Shown here piece after piece: positions 55,040 to 64,000 of a DNA stretch of 64,000 nt. Both the position numbers and the translations under genes were made by a program. Under the pieces are notes generated by a model. That model was not told the origin of the DNA. It was given only the letters and a program-made list of their open reading frames with translations, and did no database searches. This stretch comes from Lycorma delicatula (Eukaryota; Arthropoda; Insecta; Hemiptera; Fulgoridae). The stretch lies in the NCBI RefSeq assembly GCF_047948215.1, contig NC_134455.1, positions 75,269,189-75,333,188 of the forward strand. Direction: 5' to 3'. How positions within the stretch are numbered: the stretch's first letter is position 1; each line of letters opens with the position of its first letter.

Positions 55040-55610
55040 AAATGATAGACTTCCCGTGGGAACTGCGTTTGAGGCTAGAGTGCTGAGGTATGAGAGCACC
55101 TCGTGTGAGTCTCGACCAATCATCACCATCAACTGGTAAAAACCAGGGGTGCCCCTGGGGCCCTGTTTTGAGAGGTGCAAAGGAGTAATCTTATAACACC
55201 TCTGCAAACAGACAATCGTCCGATTTTCAAAATGCAAACGGGATATTTGTTAGTAGGTTGAAAGCTAACTTTGTGTACATCAGGTGCACTCTCGAACTAA
55301 GAGATCACGGTTATTCGGAAATTTATATATATATAAATAACATTTGTATGTTTGTTTGTTTGTTATCGCATCACGCGAGAACCAACCGACCGATTACTTT
55401 CAAATTTGTAGGATATATTCGTGTTATCCAAGAGAAGGTTTTAAGCCACCGACCGAGACTCCTTGAAAGCTCAAGGGGTCTCTCTTAAAGGTAAGGATAT
55501 TAAAAATATTCATTATTTTTTCCAAGGAGGGTGTAGTTTTGAATATACATTAAGAAAAAAATAGATTAATCCTTTTACTTCATTATTATATTTCTGCTAC
55601 TATGGCAAAG
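55040..55610 (+). repeat. Family F repeat with GC-rich leader
   Basis: ACTTTCAAATTTGTAGGATA, GAGAACCAACCGACC and CCGACCGAGACTCCTTG match 50811-50945 in reverse. An end block TTTTACTTCATTATTATATT recalls TTTACTTCATTGTATTTC at 50698. The preceding 55040-55200 is GC-rich (GGGGTGCCCCTGGGGCCC) and may be part of the same element. The 110-residue minus ORF (54905-55237) has no recognised domain. Confidence 0.5.
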
Positions 55611-55764
55611 AAATAAGTTATGCATTTTTCGTCGTCAAAGGTATGTGTACTTACCATAGTTACTATTATTCTGTATTTTCTAATTTAGTTTCTTTTCTAG
55701 GTTTCTATAAAGTCTGAATACTATAATTATTATTTATCAATATTAATTTCACAACCATGAGAAT

Positions 55765-56020
55765 AACGTACAGTGGGATTCCAGGGGAATGGAGCCCTCT
55801 GGTTAGATAGGAATGGCGACCGATGCGTGATTTGCGGATGTCCAGAGCGCCGGTATCCCTACAAATTGGGAAAACAATTGGCGAGCCTACAAATTGGTGA
55901 GCGAGGTGAGCTCGGCCCTTTGGCTACGGGAGACCCCGCGGAGCCCCTTAATTGGCTCCGGGATTCACCTGGGCTGACCTGAGCCCCCAGAGTCCAGGTT
56001 CTGCCTAACGGACCGACTAA
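55765..56020. other. GC-rich 250-bp island, unknown
   Basis: Sharply GC-rich segment with internal short direct repeats (CTACAAATTGG at about 55859 and 55889; GAGCCC at several sites). The 69-residue plus-strand ORF has CVICGCPERR but no recognised family. It resembles a retroelement UTR in composition. Confidence 0.3.
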
Positions 56021-56310
56021 AAATACATATTTCAATGAATATATAACTGTAGATTATAAATTTTTCATTAAAAACTCATCCGCTTAATTTTTCTGGAAAT
56101 ATACTTAAAAGAAAACAATCACCAGAGAAATTTCCACTGAAAAATAGAAATATTAAAAAATAAATCATCAAAATTGATCAGTTTGATGAATAAAATTAAA
56201 TCTTCATAAAAAAATATAAATGTGGATGGAATAATTTAAATCAACTTTTTAGTCGGTTAAGAATGGGCTGCACAGTTAAAAATTGTTTGGTTTTGATAAA
56301 GTAGATTTAT

Positions 56311-56475
56311 GCCGGTCACCTGGCGGAAGAATACTACCTCGGACTTTCATCTGAAGGTTTCAGGTTCAAATCCCGGTCGGGTAGGGCATTTTTCATATGC
56401 TGCAAATTTCCATATTTATATTCTCTCGCACAAGTTTCTTTGTAAGCTTCTATGGTGAATTAATTTATAACAAAA
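56311..56475 (+). repeat. tRNA-derived SINE, second subfamily
   Basis: GCCGGTCACCTGGCGGAAGA, TCGGACTTTCATCTGAAGG, AGGTTCAAATCCCGG (B box), TAGGGCATTTTTCATATGCT, then a distinct 3' end TCGCACAAGTTTCTTTGTAA and A-rich tail. It shares its 3' part with 60763-60960, not with the 47481/63298 type. Confidence 0.75.
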
Positions 56476-56799
56476 AAAAATAATAGAAATAAAAAAAATA
56501 AAGATTTCTATTTTATATATATATATAGTTTTTTACATTTAATTATAATTAATGATTACTTATTTTATAAAAGAAATATTTATTTAAATAAAAAGAAACA
56601 ATTTCTTTTAATATCAAATTATTTGATAGAACTAATTTAATGTTACACAGCATAATTACAAAGCGGGCCAAATAAAACCGATCCCGGAAATAAAGATTTA
56701 AAAATGAAAAGCAAAAAGTAGACTTACATTTATTGATTCTCAATTAAAGTGCTTTTGAAAAAAAAATTTACAATGTTTCAATATAATTTTAGTCTCCGT

Positions 56800-57190
56800 T
56801 CAAAATGCTCCCCAGCAGCCGATATATAAAGTTCAGCGCGGCGAATAATGTTCAGAAAACTTTCTGCAATTCTCCAACTAAAATTCTGGCTTTACTAAAT
56901 TACTCTTATCACGTTATTTTAATTCATGCACAACACTCACACGATAGGCTTTCATTTATAAACTGTGAAGTGTACGCCGACACGAAGTTTGAGAAACTCC
57001 TGTTTGTTGGGCTAATCGTTTTCTTCATTTGTAATGAGTCCTTCCAATACGATTCGCTATATCAGTGACAACTTCCGGAGTTCGAACAGTTGGTTATTTC
57101 ACTTTCTTCGCATTGGTAACAGAGACGGTTTTACGCCAACTTTTCAGTAAAGTTTGAATTGTTGATTTTGCAGGAACATTAATCTTAATG
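56800..57190 (-). pseudogene. Tc1/mariner-like transposase HTH remnant
   Basis: Minus strand from 57187: INVPAKSTIQTLLKSWRKTV (end of the first HTH and linker), then PTVRTPEVVTDIANRIGRTH, a stop, and RKRLAQQTGVSQTSCRRTL (second HTH, LAQQxGVSxTSxRRIL pattern), LHSL and KAYRV. These are the two HTH units with the RTPE linker of Tc/mariner-like transposases. The catalytic domain is not recognisable downstream (56800-56880). The 87-residue plus ORF at 56805-57068 is a shadow. Not functional. Confidence 0.7.
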
Positions 57191-57597
57191 TTAATCTTAA
57201 TTAATCCATTGGAATCAGATCGGAATCAGCCCGATCTGATTCCAATGGACGAGCCACAACTCTCCGACTTCGCCGATGACCAACTTCCGGACCCAACAGC
57301 TCTTTTCAGACCTAACGCAAAAACCGGCTCTTTTCACGGCTACCGCAAGGTTATAAATTACGAGCTGTCGAAGCCATTTGATGACAACAGCCCTTCTCAG
57401 GGCTACCATAAGGTTATAAATTACAACGAGCCGTCGAAGTCGATCGACAGAAACAGCTCTTTTCAGGGTTACCACAAGGTTATTAATTACAACGAGCCGT
57501 CAAAGCCATTCGACAACAACAACAGCCCTTCTCAGGGCTACTACAAGGTTATTAAGTCCCGCGTGTCGATAAAAGGCTTCGTCGACAATATATATAA

Positions 57598-57658
<61 letters not shown>

Positions 57659-57742
57659 CGGAGAAGCATCATGTTCGCAACAGACAAGAGGCAAAACTTA
57701 TCATGTGGTTTGGGAGTACCCAGCTTATCATTCAATATGTAA
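57188..57742 (+). CDS. ORF with coding-phased tandem repeats, hypothetical
   Basis: Unrecognised 184-residue frame. Residues about 51-117 hold tandem units GYHKVINYNEPSKPFD plus NNSPSQ starting at 57338, 57401, 57467 and 57536. Units are 63, 66 and 69 nt long, so length changes are whole codons. Many differences between units are synonymous (GGC/GGT, CAT/CAC, ATA/ATT, TCG/TCA), which favours real coding on this strand. The N-terminal part (DEPQLSDFADDQLPDPTALF) is acidic. The last ~45 residues run through an (AT)n microsatellite (IYIYIY) and are unlikely to be original. The ATG lies at the end of a transposase remnant and just before a palindrome, so the true start is unknown. It may be an exon or transposon-borne gene. 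Confidence 0.4.
57206..57248. other. Perfect 18-bp palindrome, 7-base loop
   Basis: CCATTGGAATCAGATCGG (57206-57223) and its exact complement CCGATCTGATTCCAATGG (57231-57248), spaced by AATCAGC. It lies inside the start of the tandem-repeat ORF. Confidence 0.97.
57577..57666. repeat. (TA)n microsatellite with palindromic flanks
   Basis: An AT repeat of about 65 bp framed by CTTCGTCGACAATATAT on the left and ATATATTGTCGGAGAAG on the right, complementary at 15 of 17 positions. The whole could form a ~45-bp stem. Confidence 0.9.
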
Positions 57743-57744
57743 AC

Positions 57745-58795
57745 TTCAGTTTAAGAAACAAAATGTAGATATCACTCTCTCCACTTTGGCTGTAACCCTT
57801 GGAACTAAATTGCCTTACATTTTGACTCTAAAACAAACTCTTTTATAAACATTTAACACATAGGTAACCGATGATATTAATCAACAAAATGTGAATGTAA
57901 TATCGCGTAAAATACCTATTTTTTGAAACGTTGACGTCTAAGCTCATTGACCTAGTGAGAAGAAATGTTAAGAAGTAATGCTTTCTAATATAAGAGACTT
58001 CATGGAATATATTCAGCAAATATTTTATTGAATTTAAAAAAAAATTATTATGATTTTGTTTTTAAGATATTATTGAGTTTGTTTTGATTTTCCTTTATGT
58101 ATATATATTTTTTTTCGTTAAAATTGCTCATACAAATTTGGTAAAAAATCAAAATACGTAGAAAAAGTTGCTGTTTCGTATAAAAAGTATATGATTTATA
58201 CTATATGTACAGCCGCAGTGTAATACTTTGGTTGTGGTAATAGCATACACTAAGTAATTGCCGGATAAATAAACTATGGATAATTTACACTTCCTTTATT
58301 TACTTTTAAATTTGCATTGAAATAATTAATCATTACATTAAATCACAATAATTTCATACTTTTGTTAAATACACATTTTTAAATATATGTTAAACATACA
58401 GTCCAGCTAGAATAGATATAAAGTTAGTAACTTATTTTCTGTAACATTTCAAAGAAAAGTGAAGTGATAAGTTATAAATTCATTAATAATACTTATGATC
58501 AGCTGGTTTATTATTAAAAAATAAGAAATAAGAAAATGACAGGTTATGTTTATATTTATCAAGAGTACGAAGAAAACACATGAATCTGAACACTATATAC
58601 TTAAATGGACTACGAAAAGTTTTAAAAATAAGAAATTTTTGAGGTTTCTGTTAAGTTTTATTTTACTAAATTCTATACATTGTACTTATATTGATTCTAC
58701 TATAACATAAAAGGAAAGTGGTTTGCCTTGATCATTTAAGTTCAAATGCTAAAATTGTACTTTTATTACCCATAGATAGACACACGTATCTGTGC
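57745..58795. other. AT-rich intergenic stretch
   Basis: Nothing recognised. Confidence 0.4.
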
Positions 58796-58799
58796 ATGG

Positions 58800-59260
58800 T
58801 CTAATCTATAAAATATTATTTTCACGTGTAGATAGCGCTATAGCAGAGCTTTACTTCTAGAAGGTAAAATATTGTAATCGGTCCAAATTCGGCATATGCA
58901 GTTTTCACCGGATCTTGACGTTTTGACATCTAAGGAAAACAAGGAACCAAAAAACCGGATGGAAATTTTCCGGATGTTAATGTTGTTATGTAGGTGTGTG
59001 TGCCAGGTGTTGGCTTCTAAATCCCCTTATATCTCCAGAACTACTGGACAGAATTTGATCAGACTTGATCATATTACTTCTATGTATGGGGCATTAATGC
59101 CATAAAAATTTCAACTTAAAAGGTCAAGGGGGTGAGGCTGTAGAGCAAGGTCACGCTCAGTATCTCGAGATTTTGCCTAATTAATGTCATATATTTTTCA
59201 GGCTTTCCCGGAACGCGGCTTTAGCCGCGTGAGAGAAAACTCTTACAACTGTGTTGTCAG
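58800..59260 (-). repeat. Family E repeat, short copy
   Basis: Reverse copy ending at 59260 with CTGACAACACAGTTG on the minus strand, then GCGGCTAAAGCCGC, TCTCGAGATACTGAG, TTGCTCTACAGCCTCACC, AGTTCTGGAGATATAA. It lacks the central GC-rich part present in the 7.1-kb and 11-kb copies. The 69-residue plus ORF is incidental. Confidence 0.75.
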
Positions 59261-59264
59261 GTTG

Positions 59265-60755
59265 TATAATTAAGTGATGATCTAAATAAAGTGATTACAA
59301 TTTTCTTTATTAAATCCTCAATTTATTAAGTTCTTAATCCTACAAACTATTTTAATATACCATAACTTAGTTTAATTAATTCGATAACATTTAAAAACAC
59401 AGTCTTTTAAATTAATTTCAACATTTGGTAATATCGTCATAAAAATAGCACGCTAACTTACGTAAAATAAAATTCATTATTTATTAGTTATTTCATGACA
59501 GTTCACTACACCTTTCAAATATAATCATTGCGATATATATATATTAATTTTTAATAACAAAGAACAATTCTGAGACAATACCTAATGCACTGAATGTCTG
59601 ATTGCTAATAAGCAATCAGATATTTGAGCAAACAATAGTTTGCCCAAATGGGACAGTTTGCTCAAGTTAAGATCAGTTTATTTCCGGTTATCTACGCTTA
59701 ACTGACACTTTAAATACATTAAAAGAAGACAGATAACACGCTAAATTAGATTCGCACAGCAAGAATATATATACAAAAAAACTTAAAACACGATTTTTTT
59801 TCTTTCATGATATCCTGCTTATCATTTCATGTTAAATGACAAATGTTCAGTTTTACTTTTGGATGTAAACTTAAGAAAAAAGAAGAATTCACGTACATAT
59901 ATACTCGTGTATATATATATATAACGAACAAATATGAATTCATCAGCATTTAAAATAAAAATATTTTTTTCATATTCTGATAAATGAGGTAGTAACATGG
60001 TTTTAGAATATTGTCATTTGCTTCCGTGTTATTATTATTATTATAACCTCTACACCAATAGGATTCCAAGTGAGAGTAGGTCAGAAGAATAGTAAATGTA
60101 GCAAATAAGCTGTGTAAATAGTTACAGCTGCATCATAATTTATAAATAAATAATTTATTTATTATATTTATAATATTTATTCATAGATAAATAAATTAAT
60201 AAATATATACACATGTACATATTTCATAACTTTTTGACATACTTTATACTGTTAAAAGTTTTTATAAAATAAGTAACATAAAATTTTGTACTAAATACTT
60301 ATTTCAAATTTGGCCAAAATGTTCTTTTAAATTACTTTTATGCCAAAACAATGGGACACTGACTTAAAAAAGACTTACTTTATGAAATAATATAATAATA
60401 TAATTTTAATACAATTTGTACTAAACTATTTACTGAAAAAAAGAGTTTTTAGTTGGAATCTATGGGCCTATTGCTTTTTGAGAAAATCTTAATTATAATT
60501 TTTTTTTTAAATTTGAAAGGATTGTATACATTTCTTGGTTTCATATTTAAAAAATTAAAAAAAATGTTTTTTTCAAGTGTGCTGTAGGGTTTTAAATATT
60601 TATAAAATCAGTTACAAAACATAAAATGAAAATTATTTTGGAAATCAATTTTAAGATAACATTTTGATGTACCAGAAGAAAAATTATAAAATGGGAAATT
60701 GGCTACTCCTACGCTGTCTGTAGGGACTTAAAACTTAATATAATTAAAATCTTCT
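59265..60755. other. AT-rich stretch with two adjacent hairpins
   Basis: TCTGATTGCT (59597) pairs with AGCAATCAGA (59611) over the loop AATA. Just after it, TTGAGCAAAC (59624) pairs with GTTTGCTCAA (59647). Otherwise no gene or repeat is recognised. Confidence 0.5.
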
Positions 60756-60762
60756 GTACAGG

Positions 60763-60960
60763 TATAACCGATCTCCATGATGAATTGAAAGCGTCTCTGC
60801 CTTTCGTCTGGAATCCCGGGTTCGAATCTCAGTTGTAGCATTTTTTAATTTTTACAAAATTTCCATTTTCATATCCCCTTGTACAAGTCTCTATGGGAAA
60901 TTCATCAAGCAAAAAAATTCTTTGGTTTAATTTCGTGCTTAATAAAAAAAAAAAAAAAAA
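60763..60960 (+). repeat. tRNA-derived SINE, second subfamily
   Basis: ACCGATCTCCATGATGAATT, GCGTCTCTGCCTTTCGTCTG, CCCGGGTTCGAATCTC (B box), TGTAGCATTTTTTAATTTTT, CCCTTGTACAAGTCTCTATG and a 17-A tail near 60943. The 3' region matches 56400-56470. Confidence 0.8.
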
Positions 60961-60964
60961 TAAG

Positions 60965-61865
60965 AAAAAAGTAATTATTTTGGGTACGTCTTTTCTCCTT
61001 GTCGGATCGGAGCCAAAATTTAACGAAAGTTAGAACCTATATAGACAAATACATGAGTTTTATTAATCTGTCTTGGAAATATATTACATAAACTCTAAAA
61101 AATTAAGCTATAAACTTATATAAAGAATTCCAAGTTTCTATGATGCCTCCATTTTAAAAGATGAAATTTTAAAATGGCAGAAAATATCACACTCCTTCTC
61201 CAACAATGTTCAAAATTTAGGAGTCCATGTCCTTTTATAGAAATATTTGAGCTAAGTTTCAAGACTTATTATTTAGGCAATCCGGGGATATTTATCAAAA
61301 TACACACTATCGTACATATATATATTCCTTTCGGATTTTCCCATTCTTGGGATCATGACGTCGAGATCAGAAAAGTTATCTACATCCAAATTTTGACCAT
61401 TTATTAAATTTTCAAAAGTTAAGATTTCCACAATTAAGCTCTTTATAATAAAAATATAATTTTTTTCAGTAAGTTGTTTTTTATGTTTTTTAATATAAGA
61501 TAATTAGGTAAACTATTTATTATGCAAGCACCAGTTTTTTCTACTTAAATTTTATTTATCATTTTCAAGTAGAAATAAATTTTTGAAGTGGTATTTAAAG
61601 AGGTAGTCTATGTGATTTTCTTAATACCAATTTATTCAAAAGTAAACTTTAAACAAAAGTTCCTTGCAAAATTATAAAATTTATTTTATGGGAATAAATA
61701 TAAAAATTTAACTCTTCAAAACTATGAATTATACTCATATCTTCACCAAAGAATGAAATGTAACCTAAAGTCCTTTAAAATCAGGGAATCGAGAAAGATT
61801 ATGGACCTAGTAGACCAAAACGTAGACCGAATTAATAAAAAAAACTGAAACTAAAAGTGTTGTTT
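60965..61865. other. AT-rich intergenic stretch
   Basis: The 77-residue ORF at 61174-61407 has no recognised domain. Confidence 0.4.
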
Positions 61866-61874
61866 TAAAAATCG

Positions 61875-62092
61875 GATTTGATAGATAATTAAAAGTGGAG
61901 AAATGAGATGGGTGGGTCAAGTTTTTCAAAAAGAAGACGATAATATTAGTAAAACAATGATAATGTTGGAGCGTATGATGCAAGACTCATGGAAAACCAA
62001 AGAACATGGAAAACCAAAGGTGATGGAAGAAGTCAACGAGAGACTAAGTTGACTTTGGACCACTACGGTTCGAGGAACCAAGGGAGTAAGTA
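61875..62092 (+). pseudogene. Possible LINE RT C-terminal tail
   Basis: MRWVGQVFQKEDDNISKTM, MLERMMQDSW, KEHGKPKVMEEVNERLS resemble the LRWxGHVxRxxDxxxxK...GxRxxGRPxxRW tail that follows the RT domain in many LINEs. The piece is short and diverged, and nothing upstream supports it, so this is tentative. Confidence 0.4.
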
Positions 62093-62099
62093 AAAATAG

Positions 62100-63290
62100 T
62101 AATTTATTTTATATATTTACACCAACCTTTAGTAATGAAAGAAATAATTCTAATGTTTCTTTGTCAGATGTCAAAAGTCAACAATTTTTAAATATTTTAA
62201 ATTATTATCTTTCAAACTACTTAACCAAATTATATTATATTTTTCTACTACCTAAAATGAAAAATATTTATTTTAAAAAAAATTACACTTTTTGTTTGTT
62301 CAATTAAAACTTTTAACAGTCAAATACAAATTTATAATTAAATTATTTGAGTATGTTTACATTATAATGAATATTTTTATCATAGAGTACAAATTATATT
62401 TAAATATTACAATTTGTTATTGAAATATTCATTGTTTTTATATGAGATGTAGAAAGACATTCCTTTCCGATGAGGAGAAAAGGAAACAAACATTAAACAA
62501 ATATTTACTGTTAAATATTTACAATATTTAACATTTTATGAAAAAATTGAATTAAGATATAAGAAAAAATACCTATATACAATTTTTACAAGAATTTGGT
62601 TACAGAGGTAAAAGAAAAAATCAAAGAAAGGTAGGCTTTGATTCAGGATGGAATGAGACAATAAAGTGTCTGTTTATATCACCTTTCAATGCATACACAG
62701 AAAAAGTAATATAAAAGAATTGAAAGCAAATTTGAGAACAGAATACCTATTCAAGAAAGAAGGCTCGATTAGAAAACAGCGTTCTTATACGATTTTCTAG
62801 TCGCATTGTTCTTTTAGCAGAAATCAAAAATGAGTTAGAATATAAATTCTGAGTGGCCCGGATTTATTGCTAGAAAAGAAGCTCAGTTTGAAAATAAATA
62901 AAAGTAAAAAAAATTGATTAAATGTAAGAACAAATAGGAAATTAATAAGAAATTAAATATTAAGCGAACATAATATAACAGAATTTAGAAAATTTTACTG
63001 TTTACGGAGTAAAATTATAAATGATGAATAAAGTAAGGTAGAAAATATTTTTGAAGAAAATTCCACTTCTTTTTTGTTGAAGTACAACTTTTAATAGCCA
63101 AATAAAAAATAAAACTTAAATTGTTTGAGTCCATGTTCGTTTTAATGAATATTTTTACCAAAGAATATAAATATAAATTAAATTGGTACAAGCTTGGAGA
63201 GTTTTATGAATAAAGAAGTCTCCTAACAATGAGCATAAATTTAAAAATGAGAAACATTAACATTAAATGAGAAACAAAAATTAACTGAAG
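62100..63290. other. AT-rich intergenic stretch
   Basis: Nothing recognised. Confidence 0.4.
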
Positions 63291-63297
63291 TGTAACG

Positions 63298-63464
63298 CCA
63301 GCCACCGTGACGCCGTGACGCGAATGGTAGGTTCTCGGCCTTTCATCTGGAGGTCCCGGGTTCGAATCCCAGTCAGGCATGATATTTTCACACACACGCT
63401 ACAAATAATTCATCTCATCCTCTGAAGCAATACCTAATGGTGGTCCCGGAGGTTAAAAAAAAAA
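63298..63464 (+). repeat. tRNA-derived SINE
   Basis: GCCAGCCACCGTGACGCCGT, GGTAGGTTCTCGGCCTTTCA, CCCGGGTTCGAATCCCAG (B box), CAGGCATGATATTTTCACAC, CGCTACAAATAATTC, TGGTGGTCCCGGAGGTTAAA and a poly(A) tail. Nearest relative in the window is 47481-47649. The small minus-strand ORF over it is spurious. Confidence 0.88.
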
Positions 63465-63469
63465 AAAGA

Positions 63470-64000
63470 AGTGGAGGCTAAAGCTTTATAGCAACGAAAT
63501 ATGAACATCAGGAATAAAAGAATCCTTTGAACTCTGCCTACACAAAAAGATTTTGAAAATAATAATAATAATTTGATAAAAATACGAAATAAAGAAATTT
63601 TAAAAGGAAAAAATGAGAGAATTTTGTGAAATTCTTACTACGAGACCAACTATATTGCTGAATCTTACGTTAAGACAATCAAGTTTGTTTAATTTGGTGA
63701 TAATGGGATATAAAAGGGCTAAATATTTTAAGCAAATTTGTTTAAAAACAAACACAATCAAAGACTGAAAATTATAAAACAGAAATTTGAGGACGTAGTT
63801 TGAAGCAATTATAATGAGATTAGAAAATTAGTTCTGAACAGAAAATATTGGAGACTATTACACAACTAGTTAAATAATTATAAACTAGTAAATAATAAAA
63901 AAAATATATATAAAATGAACAGACTGACGGAAAACTACCGAAGGCAATTCCGGACTTATATGTACATGAAATCTGTCTACATTATTTGAGGAATACGATG
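63470..64000. other. AT-rich intergenic stretch to window end
   Basis: Nothing recognised. Confidence 0.4.

Noticed and set aside
55647..55660. Donor-like GTATGTG next to an ACTTACC motif as a mini-exon
   Set aside because: No matching acceptor or reading frame; it lies at the edge of a family F repeat.
57173..57190. Splice acceptor TTGATTTTGCAG before the repeat ORF
   Set aside because: The same bases encode the conserved VPAKSTI part of the minus-strand transposase, so the match may be accidental.
57500..57735. Minus-strand IYIYIY-rich ORFs
   Set aside because: They are translations of the (TA)n microsatellite. The repeat-unit substitutions favour the plus strand.
1..64000. CRISPR arrays, operons, bacterial promoters or origins
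   Set aside because: No regularly spaced repeats with unique spacers; composition, SINEs and transposons are those of an animal genome.

Overview
The window looks like a gene-poor, very AT-rich stretch of an insect nuclear genome. Hemiptera is my best guess, from the flavour of the Tc1/mariner-like transposase remnants and the tRNA-derived SINEs, but no marker gene fixes the species. No complete host gene is visible and nothing is bacterial: there are no operons, no ribosome binding sites and no long intact ORFs. Almost every readable stretch is a decayed mobile element: Tc1/mariner-like transposases, a TTAA-flanked Kolobok-like element, non-LTR retrotransposon pieces, SINEs, and several non-autonomous families named A to G here. 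These sit in AT-rich filler with microsatellites.

Layout. 1-0.8 kb: 3' end of a LINE reverse transcriptase on the minus strand. 2.3-3.1 kb: a coding remnant joined to family A; the same composite recurs at 28.0-29.15 kb. 7.1-12 kb: two copies of family E (third copy at 58.8-59.3 kb), family B and two SINEs. 12-14.5 kb: two transposase remnants. 15.6-23 kb: four family A copies or fragments, two head-to-head SINEs and a minus-strand transposase. 24.5-25.7 kb: a 5'-truncated gag-like ORF1 with CCHC knuckles joined to its 3' UTR. 29.3-33.2 kb: family A, an LTR- or promoter-like segment with heat-shock-element-like motifs, a 540-bp purine tract and a TIR element. 34.3-37 kb: a Tc-like element and an internally deleted mariner with TIRs. 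40.5 kb: a short minus-strand exon candidate encoding a signal peptide, the only convincing trace of a host gene. 41.8-45.5 kb: LINE 3' end and two transposases. 46.0-50.5 kb: family A next to a nested complex. 51.9-53.4 kb: a Tc-like fragment abutting a Kolobok-like element. 56.8-57.7 kb: a transposase HTH remnant, a perfect palindrome and an ORF with coding-phased tandem repeats. 58.8-64 kb: family E, two SINEs and a possible LINE tail.

The most informative region is 46.9-50.5 kb. A long inverted-repeat element had its right arm split by a SINE. A 2.66-kb retroelement then inserted next to it, bounded by 12-bp target-site duplications. That retroelement has a 5' UTR, a gag-like ORF1 and a 3' UTR but no reverse transcriptase. 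The diverged copy at 24.6-25.7 kb has the same direct gag-to-3'UTR junction, so the loss of ORF2 looks like a family trait rather than two accidents. This suggests a gag-only non-LTR family mobilised in trans.

All protein-family calls are by eye from recognisable motifs. No search was run. Coordinates of repeat edges are approximate unless a TIR or TSD is given.
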